Below the pieces are notes generated by a model that ran no database searches, was not told the DNA's origin, and saw only the letters and a program-made list of their open reading frames with translations. Shown piece by piece: positions 9,143 to 16,795 of a stretch of DNA of 64,000 bases (positions are counted from its first letter, which is position 1; each line of letters starts with the position of its first letter). This stretch comes from an uncultured Muribaculaceae bacterium (GTDB lineage Bacteria > Bacteroidota > Bacteroidia > Bacteroidales > Muribaculaceae): the NCBI GenBank assembly GCA_910588035.1, contig CAJUPY010000012.1:1-64000 (forward strand). Reading direction: 5' to 3'. Position numbers and translations under genes: made by a program.

Positions 9143-10312
9143 TCAGTTTTGTAGTTTAGTAATTATCTCGGCAGCACGTTCACGCGCTTCGGAGTTTGAT
9201 GCGACATAATCATCGTAGGTCGGCGACTGAATGAATGACGAGGTCTGGAGCGTTGCGGTTATCACCCTGTAGATGTCGGTGAATTTTATCTGTTCACGCA
9301 AAAACGCTGCGACAGCCACCTCATTGGCGGCATTGATGACGCAGGCAGTGTTTCCTTTACGGCTCAACGCATAGTGCCCCATTTCGACACACGGGAAACG
9401 CTTGACATCGGGTTGTTCGAAAGTCAGGGTCGAATAACGGCTGAAATCAAGAGGCGAGTCGGCCGATGCAAGTCTGACCGATTCGCCAAGAGCGTAGCGT
9501 ATCGGCAGACGCATGTCGGGAGTGCCGAGTTGCGCCTTGACGGCACCGTCGACAAACTCCACCATAGAGTGGACAATTGATTGCGGATGGACAACCGGCG
9601 AGATCTTGTCGCCGTCGACGTCAAACAGCCACCGGGCCTCGATGATCTCAAACGCCTTGTTGAGCATTGTCGCCGAGTCGATCGTGATTTTCGCGCCCAT
9701 TGACCAATTGGGGTGCTTGAGGGCGTCGTGGAGCGTCGCCGCCTCGATTTGTTGTTGTGAGAATGTTCTGAACGGACCGCCCGACGCCGTGATCAGAATG
9801 CGTCTGATCTTGTCGCGGTCTTCCCCGACGAGACACTGATAAATCGCCGAGTGTTCAGAGTCGATAGGCATGAGCCGGGTTTTGTTTCGGCGCACGGCTT
9901 CAGAGACAATGTCTCCGGCAACTACCAGAGTCTCTTTATTGGCGAGTGCGATGCTTTTTCCGGCCTCGATCGCGGCGAGTGTCGGAGCGAGGCCGCTGTA
10001 TCCGACCGTGGCATTGACAAGCGTGTCAAAGCAATCGAGCTTCATCGCGTCGGCTATGGCGTCGGCTCCCGCCGCCGTCTTGATTCCAAGCGGCTCAAGC
10101 GCGTCACGCAGTTTCCAATAGTTGGTAGTGTCGGCTATTATGGCCCATTGCGGGCGATATTTGATCGCTTGCTGAACAAGGGTGTCGACTTTTGTTCCGG
10201 CGATCAGAATCGTCGGCCGGAACATTTCGGGATAATGGTCGACCACATCAAGAGCCTGAACGCCGATTGACCCGGTCGAACCTAATATTGCTATCTTTTT
10301 ATGAAAATTCAC
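9143..10312 (-). CDS. dxr: 1-deoxy-D-xylulose 5-phosphate reductoisomerase
   Basis: Dxr converts DXP to methylerythritol phosphate with NADPH, the committed MEP-pathway step. The NADPH motif GSTGSIG is at the N-terminus, and TASGGPFRTF and MGAKITIDSATMLNKAFE form the active site. The frame is open to a Met at 10342, but that codon lies on the -7 element of a near-perfect promoter (10340-10370), so it cannot be transcribed from there. The first usable start is GTG at 10312, giving a 389-residue protein that begins VNFHKKIAILGSTG, like other Dxr proteins. It opens the operon with rseP, the methyltransferase, the M49 peptidase and ispE. Confidence 0.95.
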   Translation of the reverse strand: MNFHKKIAILGSTGSIGVQALDVVDHYPEMFRPTILIAGTKVDTLVQQAIKYRPQWAIIADTTNYWKLRDALEPLGIKTAAGADAIADAMKLDCFDTLVNATVGYSGLAPTLAAIEAGKSIALANKETLVVAGDIVSEAVRRNKTRLMPIDSEHSAIYQCLVGEDRDKIRRILITASGGPFRTFSQQQIEAATLHDALKHPNWSMGAKITIDSATMLNKAFEIIEARWLFDVDGDKISPVVHPQSIVHSMVEFVDGAVKAQLGTPDMRLPIRYALGESVRLASADSPLDFSRYSTLTFEQPDVKRFPCVEMGHYALSRKGNTACVINAANEVAVAAFLREQIKFTDIYRVITATLQTSSFIQSPTYDDYVASNSEARERAAEIITKLQN

Positions 10313-10339
10313 AAGAATTGCGGTGTTGGTTTCAATGTG

Positions 10340-10370
10340 CAAAAATACGAATTATTGTCCGTCTTTCAAA
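10340..10370 (-). promoter_or_regulatory. Promoter of the dxr-rseP operon
   Basis: On the minus strand TTTG (10367-10370) is followed after 19 bases by TATTTTTG (10340-10347), an exact match to TTTG-N19-21-TAnnTTTG. The predicted start of transcription is near 10333, which places the dxr start at GTG 10312 rather than at 10342. Confidence 0.75.
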
Positions 10371-10900
10371 AAATTGATTTCGTCAATGAGAGCGCGTGCC
10401 ACACCCACAGTGACGCGGCAACCGCGCTGTGACTCTTTCGCGGCGATTTCCATTGCAATGTCGGCCGACCCAGGCAGCAGGTTGAACATGAGCCTAACAG
10501 CGCAATAGCGGTCAAGATCACGCTCCGAATCAGACAATTCGGCCGCCAACTGAGCGGCAAAAGGCCGGTGACGCAAAAGCCTGTGGCACAAAACGTCGAT
10601 AACCTCGGCCGAAGGAGCCGCACCAACCCACTCTTTTGCCAGTTCACAGGTCATCTCTTCCCTCGGAAAAATCATCGGTGCCAGCATCAGACTCTCGCGG
10701 GTCGTCGTGTTGGCCCACAGTTTCTCTGCCAACCGACGGTTAGGGCCCGACGCGCGGGCTATCTCAACAATCTGAGGCAGGTTCAGTCCGAAAATTATAT
10801 GATATGGAGCGCCGGCAGCTCTGAGATTGTCGGCTACGATGCCGTTTCTGAGCGCGAAAAATTCGCGCTTGATCAGTTGCATTTCGTTGTATTGTGTCAT
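10352..10900 (-). CDS. DNA alkylation repair (AlkD-like HEAT-repeat) protein
   Basis: This 182-residue, mostly helical protein resembles the AlkD family, whose HEAT repeats grip DNA and excise alkylated bases. The helix pair around LAEKLWANTTTRESLMLAPMI is the most family-like stretch. The catalytic Trp/Asp arrangement of characterised AlkD cannot be confirmed by eye, so the enzymatic role is tentative and it may be a short non-catalytic relative. ATG at 10900 is chosen because a promoter -7 element (10919-10926) lies on top of the longer alternative at 10921. It ends just before the dxr promoter. Confidence 0.65.
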   Translation of the reverse strand: MTQYNEMQLIKREFFALRNGIVADNLRAAGAPYHIIFGLNLPQIVEIARASGPNRRLAEKLWANTTTRESLMLAPMIFPREEMTCELAKEWVGAAPSAEVIDVLCHRLLRHRPFAAQLAAELSDSERDLDRYCAVRLMFNLLPGSADIAMEIAAKESQRGCRVTVGVARALIDEINFLKDGQ

Positions 10901-10918
10901 TTTTTGTCTCTTTTTCTG

Positions 10919-10951
10919 CAAAGTTACATCTTTTTGAGCATGTTCAACAAC
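10919..10951 (-). promoter_or_regulatory. Probable promoter of the AlkD-like gene
   Basis: TAACTTTG (10919-10926, minus strand) is an exact -7 box, with GTTG elements 18 and 21 bases upstream. It sits immediately before ATG 10900 and supports that start. Confidence 0.55.
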
Positions 10952-10973
10952 TCATGCACTGATTATTGGCTGT

Positions 10974-11675
10974 TTATTGATAGTATTCCACTCCTCTTAT
11001 TACAATTCCCGGTCGGTGTAGCCTCTGTTTCTCATACAGCTTCAGACTGTCTCTGTAGTCCATCCACTCTTCCTCGCTGCTCCACATCCATTTCTCCTTT
11101 TTGATCATCACCTCAAACGGACTCGGCAGCCCCTCAGAAGGAACGAAATGATATAGGATATTCATTCTTTTTGCAACGGTTTTCAATTCCCATTCATACT
11201 GTTGCTCGAAGAGTCTCAACGTATTTTTGTCGATGATCTCGAAAACCCACCGATAGTACATCCACGGTTTATCAAGAAGCTCATTGGTATATGCCTCAAC
11301 CGACAGGGTATCACCCGATACTCCATATATTCCGCCTGCGATTAGAACTTTCTGTGAGTAAGCATCAGGATATTGAATCGAATCTGACAGATTGTCGAAA
11401 CTTCTGCCAAGATATTGCTCCGGCTTTTCCAGAAAAAACAACCTGAAAAATGTCCCGTCGGAATATAAAATGAAAGCTTTGGGATAATATCGGATTATTG
11501 TGTCAGTAGTGTACCAATAACCGTCAATGTCTATTTTCCCGGTCAATGGCCTGTAGTTTTTGTCGAAGTGATACTGCTGATATTCTTTTGAATATTTTTT
11601 ATAGTCTACACTACGACAACCGAACGTTGTTGTGATAAACACCGTTAGGAACGCAAAAATCAATAGTCTGTTCAT
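10974..11675 (-). CDS. Hypothetical lipoprotein, paralogue of the upstream broken gene
   Basis: This 233-residue protein of unknown function starts with a signal peptide ending at a likely lipobox cysteine (FLTVFITTTFGC). The mature part is rich in Tyr, Trp and charged residues. It shares spaced blocks with the gene just upstream: DGYW, FILYSDGTF, DNLSD, GIYGVSGDT, YHFVPSEGLPSPFE and KKEKWMW. Most likely it is an outer-membrane-anchored surface or periplasmic protein. The ATG at 11675 is preferred because the longer frame begins with TTG at 11705 and adds ten residues before the signal. Its base composition is richer in AT than the flanking housekeeping genes. Confidence 0.8.
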   Translation of the reverse strand: MNRLLIFAFLTVFITTTFGCRSVDYKKYSKEYQQYHFDKNYRPLTGKIDIDGYWYTTDTIIRYYPKAFILYSDGTFFRLFFLEKPEQYLGRSFDNLSDSIQYPDAYSQKVLIAGGIYGVSGDTLSVEAYTNELLDKPWMYYRWVFEIIDKNTLRLFEQQYEWELKTVAKRMNILYHFVPSEGLPSPFEVMIKKEKWMWSSEEEWMDYRDSLKLYEKQRLHRPGIVIRGVEYYQ

Positions 11676-11701
11676 GATACTGTAAATGAAATAGTTCAAA
11701 A

Positions 11702-12429
11702 TCAATCGGGGTCAAAATAAAACTTTTCAATACCGCAACGAGGCATCGAATGCTTGTCATATTGCTTGAAACTGTCTTTATATACTTTCCAGTCTTTTTT
11801 ATTGTCCCACATCCATTTTTCTTTTTTTAGAAGAGCTTCAAAGGAGCTTGGCAAGCTGTCGCAGGGAACGAAATGATAAGTCTCGTTTCGCGTATGAATG
11901 TATTTATCGTTAAAGTCACCATCAAATGACACAAACTGAATCAATTTTATTGTGTCTTTGCTTTCGACCAAAAACTTGAGGCGATACAGATCCCAGCGGT
12001 GAAACACAAGCTTTGAACAAGTTTCCACGGTAATCGTATCGCCTTCCACGCTGTATATTCCAGACGTAGTAAAACGTTTCTGAGCTCGGTGGTCAAGTAG
12101 AAGTATTTTGTCTGACAGATTGTCAAGAACAAAGCCCGCCGAATTTTTATTATCCCGTTTAAATTTGATCTCTAGATACGTTCCATCAGGGTACAATATA
12201 AAGGCATCCCGATATGTTCTTCCATTATCACAAAACCAATAGCCGTCGGTTCTTAAAACAGTGTTATGGGGATCGTACTCACGTGAAAAAACAGAGACCT
12301 ATTCGTTGTCATATTATAGGTGTCCGACGCCGGTTTATATGCCCATCCGAAAAGAAAAGACTCCAATATGATACAACTTGAAAAAGTAAACAACATTATG
12401 ATTGCTGTAGTTAGTTTGATGATTCTCAT
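11702..12429 (-). pseudogene. Frameshifted lipoprotein gene, paralogue of 10974-11675
   Basis: Two frames together make one complete lipoprotein. The first runs from ATG 12429 and encodes the signal MRIIKLTTAIIMLFTFSSC followed by a mature start including YKPASDTYN. It reaches a run of six T (12286-12291) and then stops soon in that frame. The second frame picks up at SREYDPHN right after the run and continues through DGYWF, FILYPDGTY, GIYSVEGDT and KKEKWMW to the stop at 11702. Adding one T to the run joins them into about 242 residues, matching the length of the downstream paralogue. It may be a true pseudogene, a phase-variable switch or a homopolymer sequencing error. The second frame alone has only a TTG start at 12196 and no signal peptide. 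Confidence 0.75.
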
Positions 12430-12573
12430 ATTGTCAAATCATTTTAAGTTAAGTTATAGCGAATTGATATTTACCAAAGACTGTAAGGAGAATCTGTGCC
12501 AGAATAAATGAAAATGCCGCTGTTGAAGTGATTATAATCTTTAAAATAGGGTGTCTTAACTAATGTATGAATC

Positions 12574-12675
12574 TTATTCTGAGTCAGGTTTTGCACCACC
12601 GTATGGACAAGAGCCGACCAGAAGTGAAATCAAATTGATTGTGAGTGAACTCAAACGAAAAGTGATGTTTTTCAT
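12574..12675 (-). CDS. Possible 33-residue lipoprotein
   Basis: ATG at 12675 opens a short minus-strand frame encoding a clear lipoprotein signal: basic-polar start MKNITFRLSS, hydrophobic core LISLLV and lipobox GSC. It ends ten residues after that cysteine. A promoter-like motif (12707-12738) lies just upstream, and the two lipoprotein genes follow downstream on the same strand. It may be a genuine tiny lipoprotein or the remnant of a longer one cut by the TAA stop. A 42-codon frame on the opposite strand (12563-12691) overlaps it and is considered less likely. Confidence 0.42.
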   Translation of the reverse strand: MKNITFRLSSLTINLISLLVGSCPYGGAKPDSE

Positions 12676-12706
12676 GGAGAAAGAGGATTAGCGATTTAAC
12701 ATTTGG

Positions 12707-12738
12707 CGAATATAGAAATTATCTCGCGAAATAACAAA
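12707..12738 (-). promoter_or_regulatory. Possible promoter of the lipoprotein islet
   Basis: On the minus strand TTTG (12735-12738) is followed after 20 bases by TATATTCG (12707-12714), one mismatch from the -7 consensus TAnnTTTG. It would start transcription about 25 bases before the 33-residue lipoprotein frame. Confidence 0.45.
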
Positions 12739-12776
12739 CGGTTGGACGCTAAAACAGCTATTAAATTTAGTTAACC

Positions 12777-12810
12777 ATTGACGGTTATTTATCAAGAAGT
12801 TATAACTTTG
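12777..12810 (+). promoter_or_regulatory. Promoter of the PBP1A gene
   Basis: ATTG (12777-12780) and the exact -7 box TAACTTTG (12803-12810) on the plus strand are separated by 22 bases. Transcription from here would give a leader of about 40 bases before ATG 12858. It is back to back with the islet promoter on the other strand. Confidence 0.55.
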
Positions 12811-12857
12811 CAGTTTAAAACACAATCTGTCTCATTTTTACAGTGAACACTACCCGC

Positions 12858-15227
12858 ATGGATAACGACAACAAGAAGAAAAGCATGACACCACTGAAAA
12901 AGCGGATAATCAAATGGCTGTGGATCTCATTTTTCACAGGTATCGTCTTGATTTTCCTTCTCTTCATTTTGATTTACAACGGACTGATCGGTTACATGCC
13001 TCCGGTCGAGGAATTGAAAAATCCGCACGACCGTTTCGCCACGGTTGTCTATTCGGCCGACGGTGAAGAACTGGGCCGCTACTTCCGCAACACAGGCAAC
13101 CGTGTCTATGCCGAGTACTCAGAAATATCGCCACACGTAATAAACGCACTGATCGCCACCGAGGACTCACGTTTTGAAGACCACTCGGGCATCGACATGC
13201 GGGCTGTGGGCCGTGTTCTGGTCAAAACGTTGATCATGCAGCAAAAGAACGCCGGAGGCGGTTCGACAATCACCCAGCAGCTCGCCAAACAGCTGTTCTC
13301 ACCGTCGTCAGACAATTTGATCGAACGTGCGTTCCAGAAGCCGATCGAATGGATGATCGCCGTCAAACTCGAACGATACTATTCAAAAGATGAGATAATC
13401 AAAATGTATCTAAACCAGTTTGATTTTCTCTACAACGCAGTCGGCATCAAATCGGCCGCCCATGTCTACTTTGGCAAAGACCCGATGGACCTCACAATTG
13501 AAGAGGCCGCCACACTGGTCGGAATGGCCAAGAACCCATCTTATTTCAACCCTGTAAGACGCCCCGAGCGCACACTCCAACGCCGCAACACCGTTCTCCA
13601 GCAGATGCTCAAGGCCGACATGATCACCGAAGAGCAGTTTGACTCGCTGAAACAGATCGGACTCAAGCTAAATTTCCACCGCGTTGACCACAAGGAAGGT
13701 CCGGCGCCATATTTCCGCGAGGAACTGCGCCGCTTCCTCACCGCCAAGAAGCCCCACCGCGACAACTATTTCGCATGGGAAAAGCAAAAATATATAGACG
13801 ACTCACTCGCATGGGAAAACAATCCGCTGTTTGGCTGGATTGAGAAAAATCCCAAACCCGACGGCTCGAAATATGACATCTATGAAGATGGATTGAAAAT
13901 CTACACCACAATCGATTCACGCATGCAACGCTATGCCGAAGAGGCCGTCAGCGAACACATGCAGTCGCTCCAGAAACAATTTTTCAGAGAAAAACGCGGT
14001 GTAGCCAACGCACCCTACACTTCAAACCGTGAGGAACTGCCTTCAGAACAGCTCAAAAGGCTCATTCACAACGCCATGAAGCAGACCGACCGCTATCGTC
14101 TGATGAAAAAAGCCGGAGCTTCCGACATCGAGATCGAAAAAGCATTCTCCACTCCCGTCGAGATGCGTGTCTTCAGCTACGACGGCCAGATCGACACAGT
14201 CATGACTCCGCGTGACTCGATTCTCTATCAGAAACACTTTCTGAGAACAGGCTTCATGTCAATGGATCCGGTGACGGGATATGTCAAAGCATATGTCGGA
14301 GGTCCCAACTTCTCAAATTTCCAATATGACATGGTGTCGACCGGACGCCGACAGATCGGCTCCACGATCAAACCGTTCCTCTACACCTACGCCATGGAAG
14401 AGGGATACACCCCATGTGACGAGTTTCTCAACGAGCAGCCGACAATCATAGATGAGAACGGCCGTCCATGGTCGCCACGCAATGCCGGATCAGCAAGAAT
14501 CGGCGAAATGGTCGACCTTAGGTGGGCTTTGACCAACTCAAACAACTGGATTTCGGCCAGACTGATGAGCCAACTGTCGCCGGCACAGCTTGTCAGAAAC
14601 ATGCACAACTTCGGAATCACAAACCACATTGACCCCGTCATCTCGCTCTGTCTCGGCTCCTGTGAGGTCTCGGTAAAGGAAATGGTCGGAGCATATAGCG
14701 CATATGCCAACAAGGGCATGAGAGCCGAACCGGTTTTCGTCACCGGAATCGCCGATTCAAACGGCAACATGATCTCGGAGTTCTCGACACGCCACACCGA
14801 AGTCATCAGCGAGAAGGCATACTACAAGATTCTATCACTGTTACGCAATGTCGTCGATGCCGGAACCGGCAACCGCGTGCGCCGTCCACCGTTCAACCTG
14901 ACCGCCCAGATGGGAGGCAAGACGGGTACAACAAACTCAAATTCCGACGGTTGGTTCATGGGGTTCACACCCGAGCTGGTCTCAGGAGTGTGGGTCGGCG
15001 GAGAGGAACGCTACATTCACTTCAACACAATGGCATTCGGACAGGGAGCATCAATGGCTCTCCCGATCTACGGCAAATACATGGCGAAAGTCTACGCCGA
15101 CAAGAGTCTGCCCTATTCCCAGTCAGCGACATTTCCAAACGCGCCTTTCGACCTGTGTGAGAAAGAGTTTGACGGCGAATACACCGACGAAGAGGTTGAG
15201 GAAAGCATCTCGGGTGCGTTTGATTGA
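12858..15227 (+). CDS. Class A penicillin-binding protein 1A (transglycosylase/transpeptidase)
   Basis: This bifunctional enzyme polymerises lipid II into glycan strands and cross-links the stem peptides on the periplasmic side. A single N-terminal membrane helix (about residues 20-45) is followed by the GT51 transglycosylase domain with the catalytic-glutamate region ATEDSRFEDHSGID near residue 100. The transpeptidase domain has SxxK (GSTIKPF, near 500), SxN (SNNW, near 560) and KTG (GGKTGTTN, near 688). The protein has 789 residues from ATG 12858; a GTG at 12843 is an alternative. Surrounding envelope genes fit its role. It is of the mrcA/ponA type. Confidence 0.95.
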   Translation: MDNDNKKKSMTPLKKRIIKWLWISFFTGIVLIFLLFILIYNGLIGYMPPVEELKNPHDRFATVVYSADGEELGRYFRNTGNRVYAEYSEISPHVINALIATEDSRFEDHSGIDMRAVGRVLVKTLIMQQKNAGGGSTITQQLAKQLFSPSSDNLIERAFQKPIEWMIAVKLERYYSKDEIIKMYLNQFDFLYNAVGIKSAAHVYFGKDPMDLTIEEAATLVGMAKNPSYFNPVRRPERTLQRRNTVLQQMLKADMITEEQFDSLKQIGLKLNFHRVDHKEGPAPYFREELRRFLTAKKPHRDNYFAWEKQKYIDDSLAWENNPLFGWIEKNPKPDGSKYDIYEDGLKIYTTIDSRMQRYAEEAVSEHMQSLQKQFFREKRGVANAPYTSNREELPSEQLKRLIHNAMKQTDRYRLMKKAGASDIEIEKAFSTPVEMRVFSYDGQIDTVMTPRDSILYQKHFLRTGFMSMDPVTGYVKAYVGGPNFSNFQYDMVSTGRRQIGSTIKPFLYTYAMEEGYTPCDEFLNEQPTIIDENGRPWSPRNAGSARIGEMVDLRWALTNSNNWISARLMSQLSPAQLVRNMHNFGITNHIDPVISLCLGSCEVSVKEMVGAYSAYANKGMRAEPVFVTGIADSNGNMISEFSTRHTEVISEKAYYKILSLLRNVVDAGTGNRVRRPPFNLTAQMGGKTGTTNSNSDGWFMGFTPELVSGVWVGGEERYIHFNTMAFGQGASMALPIYGKYMAKVYADKSLPYSQSATFPNAPFDLCEKEFDGEYTDEEVEESISGAFD

Positions 15228-15315
15228 CCCATATGCCGTCGATACAACCGATAGCATTCATGAGAATTTAACATTTAGTAATAGCCTGAAATAGCACGGA
15301 AATAAAAATTATGCT

Positions 15316-15323
15316 TAAATTTG
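15316..15323 (+). promoter_or_regulatory. -7 box upstream of the SurA-like gene
   Basis: TAAATTTG matches the -7 consensus and lies 48 bases before the GTG start at 15371. No good TTTG element is present about 20 bases upstream, so the promoter may be weak or need an activator. Confidence 0.4.
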
Positions 15324-15370
15324 TGGCTTGAACATCATCTAACGACATATACATTATAAAAGAGATCATA

Positions 15371-16720
15371 GTGAAACTCAAATCATTCATCATCAGTCTG
15401 TTTGCGGCACTGTCACTGACATCGGCCGCGCAGAACAACATTGCTGAAGAAGTGGCATGGGTCATCGGAGACCAGCCCATCTATAAATCGGAGATTGAAG
15501 AAGCATACCAACAGATGCAGTATGAACGCACTCCGATCAAAGGCGACCCCTATTGCGTCATACCCGAGCAGATAGCCCTTGAGAAACTCTTCCTCAATCA
15601 GGCCGACATAGACACCGTCGAGGTTCAGAACTCAATGGTAAACATGCAGGTCGACACCTGGATCAACTATCTGATCACCAATTTAGGATCAAAGGAAAAA
15701 GTCGAGGAATATTTCCGCAAACCGCTCCCGGAGTTGCGCGAATGGCGTGCAGAAGCCATGCGCAACCAATCAAGAACCGAACAGGTAAAGCGCAGTCTTG
15801 TCAAAGACATCAAAGTCACGCCAAGCGATGTCAGACGCTATTTTGACAAACTGCCCGCTGACAGCATTCCTTTCGTTCCTATGCAGGTAGCGGTTCAGAT
15901 CATCACAATCAATCCCACCATTCCACGTCAGGAGATCGAAGATGTCAAGGCCCGTCTGCGCGACTATTCCGACCGAGTGAACAACGGTGAGTCTGACTTC
16001 TCACACCTTGCCATTCTCTATTCAGAAGATACCGGTTCAAGTCCCCGGGGAGGAGAGATAGGTTTTACCGGCCGCGGTCACCTCGAGCCTGAATATGCGG
16101 CAGTCGCATTCAACCTCAACGACCCGAAGAAAGTGTCGAAAATCGTAGAGACACAATATGGATTTCACATCATTCAACTGATTGAGAAACGCGGAGACCG
16201 CATCAATACACGCCACATTCTGCTGCGTCCGCATGTATCAGACGAAGACCTGATCAAAGCCACCCAGCGTCTTGACAGCGTCGCCTCCGACATTCGCGAA
16301 AAGAAATTCACCTTTGAAGAAGCAGCTCCCTACATTTCTCAAGACAAAGACACGCGCTACAGCCGCGGTGTCATGACCAACAGCGAGACCGGCACCACAT
16401 ATTTCGAGATGTCGCAACTGCCCCAGGAAGTAGCCAAAATTGTCGACAAGATGCAGCCCGGTGAAATTTCTGACGCTTTCATCATGATGGATCCGAAACG
16501 TAACCGCGAGACAGTCGCCATTGTCAAACTGACAGCGAGAATCGATGCCCACAAAGCCAACCTCTCTGATGACTTCCAGACAATCAAAAACATGTATGAA
16601 GTTTCAGCACGCGAGAAAATCGTGCGCGAATGGATCGACAAGAAAATCAAGAACACATATGTGAAAATCGAAGACAATTGGAGCGATTGTACTTTTGAGC
16701 ATGCCGGTTGGAAACGCTGA
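15371..16720 (+). CDS. Periplasmic peptidylprolyl isomerase, SurA-like
   Basis: This 449-residue exported parvulin resembles SurA, the periplasmic chaperone that escorts outer-membrane proteins to the BAM complex. It begins with GTG and a signal peptide (FIISLFAALSLTSAAQ). An N-terminal SurA-type helical domain follows, then a PpiC rotamase domain (FSHLAILYSEDTGSSPRGGEIGF, about residues 210-232). A second, more diverged PpiC-like domain starts at NTRHILLRP near residue 279. The genes that follow (OstA-like, AsmA-like) are also outer-membrane biogenesis factors, supporting this role. Isomerase activity of each domain is inferred. Confidence 0.9.
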   Translation: MKLKSFIISLFAALSLTSAAQNNIAEEVAWVIGDQPIYKSEIEEAYQQMQYERTPIKGDPYCVIPEQIALEKLFLNQADIDTVEVQNSMVNMQVDTWINYLITNLGSKEKVEEYFRKPLPELREWRAEAMRNQSRTEQVKRSLVKDIKVTPSDVRRYFDKLPADSIPFVPMQVAVQIITINPTIPRQEIEDVKARLRDYSDRVNNGESDFSHLAILYSEDTGSSPRGGEIGFTGRGHLEPEYAAVAFNLNDPKKVSKIVETQYGFHIIQLIEKRGDRINTRHILLRPHVSDEDLIKATQRLDSVASDIREKKFTFEEAAPYISQDKDTRYSRGVMTNSETGTTYFEMSQLPQEVAKIVDKMQPGEISDAFIMMDPKRNRETVAIVKLTARIDAHKANLSDDFQTIKNMYEVSAREKIVREWIDKKIKNTYVKIEDNWSDCTFEHAGWKR

Positions 16721-16795
16721 CCTGGCCACTCACAGACCAACGTATAACCCCTTGCAATGTCACGACAAAAGAACAACGACCGATCGGCTACCGTA

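Noticed and set aside
12320..12511. 63-codon plus-strand frame in the gap before the PBP1A gene
   Set aside because: It lies opposite the signal-peptide end of the frameshifted lipoprotein gene, which explains the openness better; it has no recognisable domain.
12563..12691. 42-codon plus-strand frame (starts MYESYSESGF)
   Set aside because: The opposite strand encodes a lipoprotein signal with a promoter-like motif in the correct place. The plus frame has no promoter and no known domain.
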